Origin: Fen-1273 sp963837815
GTDB lineage: Bacteria; Bacteroidota; Ignavibacteria; UBA10030; UBA6906
NCBI GenBank assembly: GCA_963837815.1
Contig: CAWIOS010000005.1
Span: 62,001-126,000 of the forward strand
Length of the DNA: 64,000 bases
Direction: 5' to 3'
The stretch's first letter is position 1, and each line of letters starts with the position of its first letter. This document shows positions 42,904-50,843 of the stretch, piece by piece. The notes under the pieces were generated by a model that was not told the DNA's origin, did not search any database, and was given only the letters and a program-made list of their open reading frames with translations. The position numbers and the translations under genes are program-made.

Positions 42904-44016
42904 TTACGGCCCGGCCAGGAAATCGTACATCGCTCCGGCGCTGGGGATCGGGACCGGGTGGCTGCTCATGACGGCGAGATGGTTGCGATGTTTCACGACG
43001 ATGTAGTAGTTGCCGGCGGGAACTCCGGTGAATCTCACCGGACTCACGCCGTCCAGGTCGACGACCATCCCGGTCCTGTCAAGAAAGACCGCCCTGGACG
43101 CCACTGTTGTTGAGGCGTCCGTCCCGGTTCGCAGTTGAACGAGAATCCAGTCCACGACATGGGGAGGGATTGCTGCCACGGAGTCAAGGCCCGTGTATGA
43201 CCAGGGGGTTCCCCCGTAAGGGTGGTTCCGCGGGATGAAACCGTGCAGTGCGGTTCGCATGGTGTCCCCGGCGCTGTCATAGGGTCCCTGCAGGTAAACC
43301 TTTGTAACGACAGTGGACGACGTGACATCGGGGTCGCACGAGGGGAATTGCGAAAGCCCCGGGACGCTCGCACCCGCCGTATCCGGAATTCCGCTGTCGA
43401 CGAGTACGTGACCGTAAATGTCGGTCACCCGGAACGTGTACGGCCCTGGCCCCATCCCACCCGACTGGATAAAATAGTTGTACGAGGCGCGGCTCACCGG
43501 CGCATACGTTCCCTGTGACGTCAGGTATTCAAGACTGAGTATGGGATGGCGGTGATTGCGGATTTGAAGGGAAGTCCACCACTGGGTGCTTTCGGCTTTG
43601 AAGTGATACTCGATGGGGCCCTTCATCGGGCACGGCACGACCTGCCATGTGATGGGAACCTTCCCCAGGCTGAGGTCGGCAATCCGGGAAAAGGCATCCG
43701 GACTGAGATCGATGTTTCCTGCCGGGCAGTCGGGACAGAGGTCGACGATCCGTATGAGAATCATCCCTTTCGGACCCCTGAGGCTGACGCATTCGCCGCA
43801 TGCCTGGGAGCCCTGGTAATCGACGGTGTTCATGGCCCCGATCATGAGGTCGCTCCAGGTCGTGTCGAAGGAGCACGCGCCGGCCCCGCTGGCGAAGGTG
43901 TAATACGTCGCCTGTCCCGAGTGAATGACGGGAGCCGTCGGGCACTGGGAGTCCGCAAAACCGGGCCCCAGCGCGAGAAACGCCGGAAGAGCCGCACTCA
44001 GGAACAATCGTCGCAT
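42904..44016 (-). CDS. Bacterial expansin (EXLX-type) with FCB surface module
   Basis: 370 residues. Signal peptide to about A-D-S, then the two expansin domains: a six-stranded double-psi barrel (QATYYTFASGAG; IVDLCP with Asp92 at the site of B. subtilis EXLX1 Asp82) and the cellulose-binding CBM63 part (STQWWTSLQIRNH with Trp146-Trp147; SYNYF with Tyr179). The QWW ... IRNH spacing matches EXLX1. Six Cys (48, 73, 76, 94, 97, 129) are predicted disulfides. About 165 further residues resemble the C-terminal module of many FCB surface proteins (DWILVQLR, ASRAVFL, YIVVKHRNHLAVMS). GGAGGAATTTC precedes the ATG. Confidence 0.9.
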   Translation of the reverse strand: MRRLFLSAALPAFLALGPGFADSQCPTAPVIHSGQATYYTFASGAGACSFDTTWSDLMIGAMNTVDYQGSQACGECVSLRGPKGMILIRIVDLCPDCPAGNIDLSPDAFSRIADLSLGKVPITWQVVPCPMKGPIEYHFKAESTQWWTSLQIRNHRHPILSLEYLTSQGTYAPVSRASYNYFIQSGGMGPGPYTFRVTDIYGHVLVDSGIPDTAGASVPGLSQFPSCDPDVTSSTVVTKVYLQGPYDSAGDTMRTALHGFIPRNHPYGGTPWSYTGLDSVAAIPPHVVDWILVQLRTGTDASTTVASRAVFLDRTGMVVDLDGVSPVRFTGVPAGNYYIVVKHRNHLAVMSSHPVPIPSAGAMYDFLAGP

Positions 44017-44047
44017 GAAATTCCTCCGCTCGCAATGGCAGTAAAGG

Positions 44048-44076
44048 AATATCCCAACCATTGTCGTTGAAATCAA
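44048..44076 (-). promoter_or_regulatory. Candidate promoter of the expansin gene
   Basis: On the minus strand TTGATT (44076-44071), 17-base spacer, GATATT (44053-44048), about 32 bases before the ATG at 44016. Confidence 0.4.
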
Positions 44077-44122
44077 TCACCCGAAGGCATGAGTGAGGGG
44101 TTAAACCCCGGGGGGGTGGGCG

Positions 44123-44932
44123 TCAGGAGAGTTTGCCGAGATGACGGGGGAGCCGCGACTTGTAGTTCCGGCTCAGCATCAGGCGCGTGCTGTTTGTCAG
44201 TATGACCGTGAAGTCCCCGTGGAAGAGGGGCTGCATCTCTTTGATCCTGTCGATGTTCACGATCGTGGAGCGGTGGATCCGGAGGAACTGCGCGGGGTCG
44301 AGCCGGGATTCCAGGTCGTTCATCGTTTCGCGGATCAGGTGGGATGCGGTCCCCACGTGGAGCGTGAGGTAGTTTCCGGCGGCTTCGATCCAGTCGATCT
44401 CCTCGACCTTCAGGAACACGATCCGGCCGCCGGTCTTCACGACGAGCCTCCTGATGTAGCGGGAATCTCCGTCGACGCTCCCGAGGAGCGTCATGAGCTG
44501 TTTTTTGAAGGGGGCGGCGGGTTCCGTCAGGAGCTGCGCTTTTGCCCTGCTCAGCGCGTCCTGGAACCTGTTGGCGGCGAAGGGTTTGAGGAGGTAGTCA
44601 AGTGCGTGGAATTCGAACGCCCGGAGGGCGTGCTCGTCGTACGCCGTCACGAATATGACGGCGGCGACGCGGTCCACGCCGACTGTCCGGAGGACCTCGA
44701 ATCCGTCCTTCCCGGGCATCTGGATGTCGAGAAAGAGGAGGTCGGGGCTCGACTCCTCTATCGACGCGACGGCATGCAGTCCATCCACGCACTCACCGAT
44801 GATTTCGATCTCAGGGTCCTGCTCCAGGAACATCCTGATTTTATCCCTTGCAAGGGGTTCGTCATCAACGATGAGCGTCCGGATCCTCTGGCTGCTGACC
44901 CTGGTCGACGGCGGCGGGCTCATACGATTCAT
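44123..44932 (-). CDS. LytTR-family response regulator
   Basis: 269 residues. Receiver domain with VDDEPLARDK, LFLDIQMPGKDG (acceptor Asp) and LLKPFAANRF; C-terminal LytTR DNA-binding domain with the V-E-E-I-D-W-I-E-A-A-G-N-Y pattern and IHRSTIVNIDRIKEM. It controls genes next to or beyond its operon. The gene overlaps the sensor kinase by 68 nt and is transcribed away from the kinase toward the expansin gene, so the expansin is a possible target. A GGGGTTAAACCCC palindrome lies between the two genes (44097-44109). Confidence 0.92.
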   Translation of the reverse strand: MNRMSPPPSTRVSSQRIRTLIVDDEPLARDKIRMFLEQDPEIEIIGECVDGLHAVASIEESSPDLLFLDIQMPGKDGFEVLRTVGVDRVAAVIFVTAYDEHALRAFEFHALDYLLKPFAANRFQDALSRAKAQLLTEPAAPFKKQLMTLLGSVDGDSRYIRRLVVKTGGRIVFLKVEEIDWIEAAGNYLTLHVGTASHLIRETMNDLESRLDPAQFLRIHRSTIVNIDRIKEMQPLFHGDFTVILTNSTRLMLSRNYKSRLPRHLGKLS

Positions 44933-46013
44933 TACGGAGAGGGATCCGTATTGTTACACACACCCCTCCCTGCGGCCTTCCCGCCATCAGAAATGCGTGG
45001 TTCGTCCCGTACAACTGCCTGAGACGGGCCCTGGTGTTCCCGATGCCGATCCCTTCCCGGATATCCCCGGGAAGGTCCGGCCCGTCGTTCGACACCTGAA
45101 TCTCCAGGTTGTCGCCGGCGCACCTGGCTTCGATTCTCACCGTTCCTGCCCGGATCTGCGTCGAAATCCCGTACCGGATGGCGTTTTCGACGATCGGCTG
45201 GAGAAGGAAGTTCGGCACCATCGCCTCGCAGGCGTCGTTGTCCACGTCCATCACCACCGTCAATTTTTCTCCGAGCCTCAGCTTTTCGATTTCGACGTAC
45301 TGGGTCAGTATGTCGATTTCCTGTCTGAGGGGCACTTCCTGCGAACCGTTCGCCTCGAGGGATGCCCGGAGGAGGTCCGCCAGCCGCGCAATGGCCTCGT
45401 CCGCCGCCTCCACGTTCTTGTGCATCAGCGACGAGATCGCGTTGAGCGTGTTGAAGAGAAAGTGCGGGTGAATCTGGTTTTTCAGCGACTCGAGCTGCGC
45501 TTCCACGAGCTTTGCCTCCAGCCGCGACGTCCTGAGCTCTCTCTCCCTGTACTGGCGGTAATAGTCGATCGTGTAACTTGTCGCAAGCAGAAGCGCGTAG
45601 GTCAGGTACCGCAGGAAAAGGCCGCTTTTCATCAGCCAGATCGACGTGCTCACGTACGGCTTCTGGTCGCCGTCGACCGCGTGAAGGAACGCGGCGTATA
45701 TGGCAATGTGGAGGATCGGGATGAGTATGAATGCGGGAATCTGGATGCGGAGGCTGCGTGCGGTGGGACCGGCTTCGAGAGGGTAGCGTCGCGAGAGCCA
45801 GACGATAAACGGGAACAGGAGACACCATACGTACCAGTAGCTCAGCAGCCCGGCAAGGAGATCCCCCCAGCTGTAGTGCTCTGTCGAATCCTGCGCCATC
45901 CCCATATAGGTCTGGAACACGAACAGGAGGCCGATACCCGTGAACGCGCCGAATATGATCAGCCATTCTTTCCACCTCCACGCCCTGAACGGGTTTTCCA
46001 CGCCGTGCATCAT
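44865..46013 (-). CDS. LytS-type sensor histidine kinase
   Basis: 382 residues. Starts MMHGVENPFRAWRW, with four membrane helices in the first ~160 residues (LLFVFQTY, LLFPFIVWL, AYFLH-like, LRYLTYALLL), then a linker helix and the LytS-type his-kinase core (QIHPHFLFNTLNAISSL with the phosphorylated His) and C-terminal ATPase (VENAIRYG, GIGNTRARL). No extracellular domain, so the sensing is within the membrane. It pairs with the LytTR regulator it overlaps. The upstream in-frame stretch before the first Met is not signal-like, so I start at 46013. Confidence 0.9.
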   Translation of the reverse strand: MMHGVENPFRAWRWKEWLIIFGAFTGIGLLFVFQTYMGMAQDSTEHYSWGDLLAGLLSYWYVWCLLFPFIVWLSRRYPLEAGPTARSLRIQIPAFILIPILHIAIYAAFLHAVDGDQKPYVSTSIWLMKSGLFLRYLTYALLLATSYTIDYYRQYRERELRTSRLEAKLVEAQLESLKNQIHPHFLFNTLNAISSLMHKNVEAADEAIARLADLLRASLEANGSQEVPLRQEIDILTQYVEIEKLRLGEKLTVVMDVDNDACEAMVPNFLLQPIVENAIRYGISTQIRAGTVRIEARCAGDNLEIQVSNDGPDLPGDIREGIGIGNTRARLRQLYGTNHAFLMAGRPQGGVCVTIRIPLRNESYEPAAVDQGQQPEDPDAHR

Positions 46014-46341
46014 GTCGATCTGAGCCCCCTGTATCAAAGTTGCGAACCGACTATACGTGCGGCAGGTTTCACATGCAAACAATTTGGGATGAAGTGGAGA
46101 CCCGGAGTGACGAACCGTCCGTGTGCGCCGCCGCCGGAACGGCTGCCCGGCGCCTTCATTGTCCGCCCGCACCGCCGATGTGAATCCCCCAACCCGGAAC
46201 CCACCCGGAACTCCCTCCCGCAGTACAGCCCGTCATCAGCGGAGTCCCTCCTGTCACATTTTTGCATCCGGTCTCTCCGTTGTTTCGTATCTCATATCAG
46301 AGAACAGGAACACGCGTTGCACATCAACAAAGGAGGGTCCC
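46014..46341. other. Intergenic region, no gene seen
   Basis: 328 bases between the divergent LytS-type kinase and the HEAT-like gene. I see no RNA gene, terminator or well-spaced promoter; a TTGCAT/TATCTC pair is 20 bases apart and therefore unconvincing. Confidence 0.4.
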
Positions 46342-46773
46342 ATGAAATCCAATCTCATTGCCGGCGTCGCCATGCTGGGCGCGTCGCTTGCCTGCGCCGG
46401 ACCGGGGGACGTCTCCCGGCCTTCCCCCGACATGGAGATGACCGAGGCGAAACTTCTCGATGACGTCCGGTGCGACGACTGCCAGAAGAGGGACAACGCC
46501 ATGTTCGACCTCGGCGAGCTGAGGTCGGAAAAGGCGGTCATTCCCCTGATGGCGGTCCTCCATTCGGACGCTGACGAGACCTCGAGGATCGTCGCCGCGC
46601 TTGCTCTCTGCCGCATCGGCGACCCGCGCGGGACGTACGCCGTGAAGCGCGCCGCGAAGTTCGACGGCAGCGAGAAAGTGCGGACGCTTTCCGCCTGGTT
46701 CTACACGACATACGTCGACGAGGGGAGCTTCGAGTTCAAGCCCTCCTCCCGCTCGATGGCAAGCACGAACTGA
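46342..46773 (+). CDS. Secreted HEAT-like repeat protein
   Basis: 143 residues with a signal peptide (MKSNLIAGVAMLGASLACAGP; the A-C-A sequence could be a lipobox, LACAG). The mature part is helical with repeats similar to HEAT/PBS units (RSEKAVIPLMAVLHSDADE; RIVAALALCRIGDPRGTYAVK). A conserved Cys pair (DDCQK) lies near residue 45. AAAGGAGGG precedes the ATG. Role unknown; perhaps an envelope scaffold. It is 191 nt upstream of the first kinase-like gene. Confidence 0.78.
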   Translation: MKSNLIAGVAMLGASLACAGPGDVSRPSPDMEMTEAKLLDDVRCDDCQKRDNAMFDLGELRSEKAVIPLMAVLHSDADETSRIVAALALCRIGDPRGTYAVKRAAKFDGSEKVRTLSAWFYTTYVDEGSFEFKPSSRSMASTN

Positions 46774-46914
46774 TCGCGTCAAACGCATGCAGTGCCAAAA
46801 GGGCTCCCCGGCTGTCCTGGCTCCGGGGGGCCCGATTGGTTCTTGTACGGGTTCCTCGCAGCAAAGTTGAGAATTGGACCCGTTTTCCCCTCCCCGCTCC
46901 TCTCCAACGGCCGA

Positions 46915-46943
46915 TTGAGAATCTCCTGAAATAATGGTATCCT
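46915..46943 (+). promoter_or_regulatory. Candidate promoter of the kinase-like gene
   Basis: TTGAGA (46915-46920), 17-base spacer, TATCCT (46938-46943), 22 bases before the ATG at 46965; AGGAGG lies at 46954-46959. Confidence 0.55.
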
Positions 46944-46964
46944 GCATACCTGCAGGAGGCCCTG

Positions 46965-49751
46965 ATGATCGGCCGCACCATCTTAAACTATAAGATACTC
47001 GAGAAGCTCGGCGAGGGGGGGATGGGCGTCGTCTATAAAGCCCAGGACCTCGCGCTCGGGCAGACCGTGGCCGTCAGGTTCCTCCCTCCCCAGCTTTCCC
47101 GCTCGGAAGTCGACCGTGCCCGTTCCATACTGGAGGCGCGGGCCGCCTCGACGCTCTCCCACCCGAACATCTGCACGGTCCACGCGATCAAGGAGCACGA
47201 AGGGCAGATGTTCATCGTGATGGACTACGTGGACGGGGAATCGCTCCGCAGGAAGCTGACGGCGGGACCCGTACAGGTCCGCCGGTCGATCGAGATCGGC
47301 ATGCAGATCGCCGAAGGACTGGCGGTCCTCCATGATCACGGTATGATCCACCGGAACGTCAAGCCCGAAAACATCATGATCCGGAAGGACGGGGTGGTCC
47401 AGGTCATGGACGTCGGACTCCTGAGGAGGGGAAGTCTTTCCCCCGAAGCCCGCGAAGCCTGCCCGGTCGGGACCGCCGCGTACATGTCCCCCGAATTGAT
47501 CCAGGGGCACGCATCGGATCAGCGGACGGACATATTCTCTCTCGGCGTGGTCCTCTACGAGATGCTCTCGGGACAGCCCCCGTTCAGGGGGACCGACGAG
47601 GCGGCCCTGATGCAGGATATCATGACCGGCGAGCCCCGCCCTCTTTCCACCACGGTGGAGGGGATCGACGAAGCGCTTGACGCCGTGGTCCTCGAATGTC
47701 TTGTGAAGGATGCCGAGGAGCGGTATCAATCGGCACGGGAGCTTGCCAAGAACCTTCGCCGGTACGTGAGGACTGCGGGCGCATCGGGGGCCGAGCGGAT
47801 GGTGAAAGTCAGCGTCCGCAAATATCCCCCCGGTTCTGCCGTTGAGCCGGGGGGCGAAAAGCCCGGCCTGATCAGGTTCTCCCGGCTGCCGGCGATTCTC
47901 GTGAAGCAACCCCTTCCGGGCAAAGTAGGTGAGCCCGCTCCTGCAGAGGGAGGGCCGCTTGCCTTCCTGACGCTCCACCGGTTGCTCCCCTGGGTTCTCG
48001 TGCTGGCACTTCTTGCCGTTTCGGCGTCATTTGCCTTCCTGTATTTCCGGGGGTCGACTACCGAATCCCGGTCTTTCCGGTCGTTCATCCGCCCTCCGGA
48101 AAACTCCACGTTTGCCCGGAGCTCCGGCGGGGCGAACGGCGGACATTTTGCCCTGTCTCCGGACGGCAGGAAGCTGACGTTTGCCGCCGTGGATTCCAAC
48201 GGCGTTACGCGTCTCTGGGTCCGGTCGCTCAATTCTCTGCAGTGCGTGCCGCTTGCCGGTACCGAGGAGGCCTCGTACCCGTTCTGGTCCCCCGACAGCA
48301 GGTCGATCGGTTTCTTCTCGGAAGGGAAGCTCAGAAAGATCGACGCCTCGGGAGGAACGGTCGGAACGCTCTGCGACGCTTCATCGGGGAGAGGAGCCGC
48401 CTGGGGTTCCGGCGACGTCATCGTGTTCGCCCCATCGCCGTCCGAGCCTCTCAGCCAGATTCCCGCCTCCGGGGGGACACCGGTTCCCGCCACGACGCTC
48501 GATGCTTCGAAGCTGGAACATTCTCACCGGTGGCCGTGCTTTCTTCCGGACGGCAGGCACTTCCTCTACCTTGCGCGCGCGTCGTCGACGGACATCGTCT
48601 ATGTGGCGTCGCTCGACGGGAAAGAGAACAAGGAGCTCCTCCGCAAGCACTCCAACGTCCTGTACGGGAGCAGCTGCCTGCTCTTCATAGAAGAGGGAGC
48701 GCTGATCGCGCAGCCGTTCGATCCGGCGGGCCTCGAGATGAAGGGGCTCCCGTCCACCGTCGCGGAGGGTGTGCGGTACGATCCCGGGTACGGCCGGGGA
48801 GAATTCAGCGTCTCTTCGGACGGCGAGCTCGTGTATGCGGAAGGGGGATCGGACAACTCCGGCCTGGCGTGGTTTGACCGCTCGGGGAGCTTCAACGGGT
48901 TCGTCGCGCGTTCAGTCAGGAACGTCGATGCGCACATCTCGCCGGACGGGATCCGCGTTGCGTATTCGAACGATGCCGAGGAGGGGGCGAACAGGCACCT
49001 GACGACCGATCTCTGGCTGTTCGACCGGATCCGCGGCGTGTCATCGCGCCTGACGTTCGATCCCGGGGACGAGGTGGATCCCGTCTGGTCGCCGGACGGT
49101 AAACAGATCGCGTTCGCATCGAACAGGAGCGGCAGGGCGAATCCGTACCGCATCAACGCCGACGCAACGGCGGGTGAGCAGCCGCTCATGAGCTCGGATT
49201 TCAATCTCTTCCCGACCGACTGGTCCGCCGATGGAAAGTTCATCGCCCTGCAGCGGGGACCGGCGAAGGACGAGAAGTGGAGCATCTGGATACTGCCGCT
49301 TGCCGCGGGAAAGAAGCCGTACCTCTGGATCAAGATCGACGCCGATCTCCAGCTCGGGAAATTTTCCCCCGACGGCCGCTGGATGGCGTTCGTCTCCGAC
49401 GAATCGGGGGAACAGGAAGTCTATATCCGTCCCTTCCCGGGACCCGGAAGCAAGACGCAGGTGTCGCTGCACGGGTGCAACGGCGAACCCTTCTGGCGTC
49501 ACGACGGCAGGGAAATCTATTTCATGTCGCTCGACTCCCGGGTGATGGCGGCGGAGCTCTCCCGCTCGGGATCGAGCCTGAAAGTGGCAAAACTGCGGGA
49601 GTCGTTCGACGCCCGGTCGCGCGGGATCAGGTTTCTCCGGGGAATCACCCCGGACAGTCAGCGGCTGCTCGGCGTCTATAACCCTTCGGACACCCGGCCG
49701 GCGGATCTCACGCTCGTCACCGGGTGGCCCGGCGACGCCCGCAAACCGTAG
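46965..49751 (+). CDS. Kinase-fold protein lacking catalytic Asp, with membrane anchor and PD40 sensor
   Basis: 928 residues. Residues ~9-265 are a Ser/Thr kinase fold with an intact glycine loop (GEGGMGVVYKA), but the usual Lys of the VAIK motif is Arg38 (VAVRF), the HRD Asp is Asn131 (HRNVKPEN) and DFG is DVG (149-151). A membrane helix at ~340-360 is followed by a seven- or eight-unit PD40/TolB-like propeller (SPDGRKLTF, SPDSRSIGF, SPDGKQIAF, SPDGRWMAF). The usual order of FCB receptor kinases is kept. Loss of the catalytic Asp suggests a pseudokinase or scaffold. AGGAGG lies 5 nt before the ATG. Confidence 0.9.
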   Translation: MIGRTILNYKILEKLGEGGMGVVYKAQDLALGQTVAVRFLPPQLSRSEVDRARSILEARAASTLSHPNICTVHAIKEHEGQMFIVMDYVDGESLRRKLTAGPVQVRRSIEIGMQIAEGLAVLHDHGMIHRNVKPENIMIRKDGVVQVMDVGLLRRGSLSPEAREACPVGTAAYMSPELIQGHASDQRTDIFSLGVVLYEMLSGQPPFRGTDEAALMQDIMTGEPRPLSTTVEGIDEALDAVVLECLVKDAEERYQSARELAKNLRRYVRTAGASGAERMVKVSVRKYPPGSAVEPGGEKPGLIRFSRLPAILVKQPLPGKVGEPAPAEGGPLAFLTLHRLLPWVLVLALLAVSASFAFLYFRGSTTESRSFRSFIRPPENSTFARSSGGANGGHFALSPDGRKLTFAAVDSNGVTRLWVRSLNSLQCVPLAGTEEASYPFWSPDSRSIGFFSEGKLRKIDASGGTVGTLCDASSGRGAAWGSGDVIVFAPSPSEPLSQIPASGGTPVPATTLDASKLEHSHRWPCFLPDGRHFLYLARASSTDIVYVASLDGKENKELLRKHSNVLYGSSCLLFIEEGALIAQPFDPAGLEMKGLPSTVAEGVRYDPGYGRGEFSVSSDGELVYAEGGSDNSGLAWFDRSGSFNGFVARSVRNVDAHISPDGIRVAYSNDAEEGANRHLTTDLWLFDRIRGVSSRLTFDPGDEVDPVWSPDGKQIAFASNRSGRANPYRINADATAGEQPLMSSDFNLFPTDWSADGKFIALQRGPAKDEKWSIWILPLAAGKKPYLWIKIDADLQLGKFSPDGRWMAFVSDESGEQEVYIRPFPGPGSKTQVSLHGCNGEPFWRHDGREIYFMSLDSRVMAAELSRSGSSLKVAKLRESFDARSRGIRFLRGITPDSQRLLGVYNPSDTRPADLTLVTGWPGDARKP

Positions 49752-49787
49752 CCTCCGTACCCCACCTTTCCAGTTGAGGAGACCGCG

Positions 49788-50780
49788 ATGATAGGATCGA
49801 CGATATCTCATTATAAGATTCTCGAGAAGGTCGGCGAAGGGACGATCGGGACCGTGTACAGGGCCGAAGACTCGAAGCGGGACCGCGTCGTCGCTCTCAA
49901 GTTCCTCCCCATCCGCCACACGCTCTCGGAATCCGACAAGTCCCGGTTGAAGCAGATCGCGACGAATGCCGCGCTCCTCGTGCATCCCTATATCTGCACA
50001 TTCTATTCGCTCAAGGTCGAGAAGAACGACTACTTCATCGTTATGGAGTTCGTCGAGGGAGAGAGCCTGAAGAAAACCATGCCGATCATGAACAACCAGG
50101 TCGCGATCAATTTCGCCATAGCGATCTGCACGGCATTCCAGGAGGCACACGGGAAGGGGATCATTCATCGGAACCTGCGCAGTGACAGCATCATCGTCAC
50201 GCCGAAACACCGGCTCAAGGTGCTCGGGTTCGGGCAGTCGGACCTGAAGGACGTGTTGAAACTGGGCAGGACCGCGGGAACAGCCGAGGATGCGGCATAC
50301 TTCTCCCCGGAACAGATCGAGGGGGTGACCGTCGACCGGAGATCCGACATATTCTCCCTGGGCGTTCTCCTCTACCATATGCTCTCCGATCAGCTTCCGT
50401 TCAAGGGGGATCATGAGGCGGCGATCTTCTATTCGATCCAGAACGAAAAGCCGGTGCCGATCCGCCAGTACCGGCCCGACCTTTCCCCGACGTTCGTCTC
50501 GATCGTCGAGCGCGCCCTGGAAAAAAAGCCGGCGGACCGCTACCAGGCGGTCGACGAGATGCTCGCGGAGCTTCGGCATCTGAAGCGGGCGTCGTTTTCG
50601 ATATCGAGGGTCTTCTCGCGCCCGACGGGGGAGACGAAGAAGCTGGCCACGAAGCCCTTCACCCGGTATCAGGGAAAGACCGCGGGGATCCAGTGGGGAA
50701 AGATGCTCCCGATGCTCCTCGGCGTCCTCGCGCTGATCCTCCTGGCGATCTTCGTCATCCGGGCGCTCATCAATCCGTAA
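49788..50780 (+). CDS. Kinase-fold protein lacking catalytic Asp and DFG Asp
   Basis: 330 residues, a paralogue of the upstream protein with the same first-15-residue layout (IGxTIxxYKILEKxGEG). Glycine loop is GEGTIGTVY, and Lys38 of VALKF is kept. The alpha-C Glu is missing (Gln/Asn), HRD is HRN (Asn129), the Lys and Asn of HRDxKxxN are Arg131 and Ser134, and the DFG is LGFG (Gly147 replaces Asp). C-terminal helix at ~305-325 is a membrane anchor; there is no sensor domain. By sequence this should not be an active kinase. It sits 36 nt after its neighbour. Confidence 0.9.
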   Translation: MIGSTISHYKILEKVGEGTIGTVYRAEDSKRDRVVALKFLPIRHTLSESDKSRLKQIATNAALLVHPYICTFYSLKVEKNDYFIVMEFVEGESLKKTMPIMNNQVAINFAIAICTAFQEAHGKGIIHRNLRSDSIIVTPKHRLKVLGFGQSDLKDVLKLGRTAGTAEDAAYFSPEQIEGVTVDRRSDIFSLGVLLYHMLSDQLPFKGDHEAAIFYSIQNEKPVPIRQYRPDLSPTFVSIVERALEKKPADRYQAVDEMLAELRHLKRASFSISRVFSRPTGETKKLATKPFTRYQGKTAGIQWGKMLPMLLGVLALILLAIFVIRALINP

Positions 50781-50799
50781 CAAGGTAATGTGCTCATTG

Positions 50800-50835
50800 A
50801 AAAGTCGACCCTGTCCCCGGACGTGGCCGACTTTT
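50800..50835 (+). terminator. Terminator after the kinase-like pair
   Basis: Interrupted stem AAAAGTCG / CGACTTTT with an inner GTCC/GGAC pair, ending in TTTT, 20 bases after the stop of the second kinase-like gene. Confidence 0.6.
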
Positions 50836-50843
50836 GAGTTTCG

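Noticed and set aside
41774..43006. Long plus-strand frame opposite the DUF4139 gene
   Set aside because: No domain or ribosome site; the minus strand carries conserved domains there.
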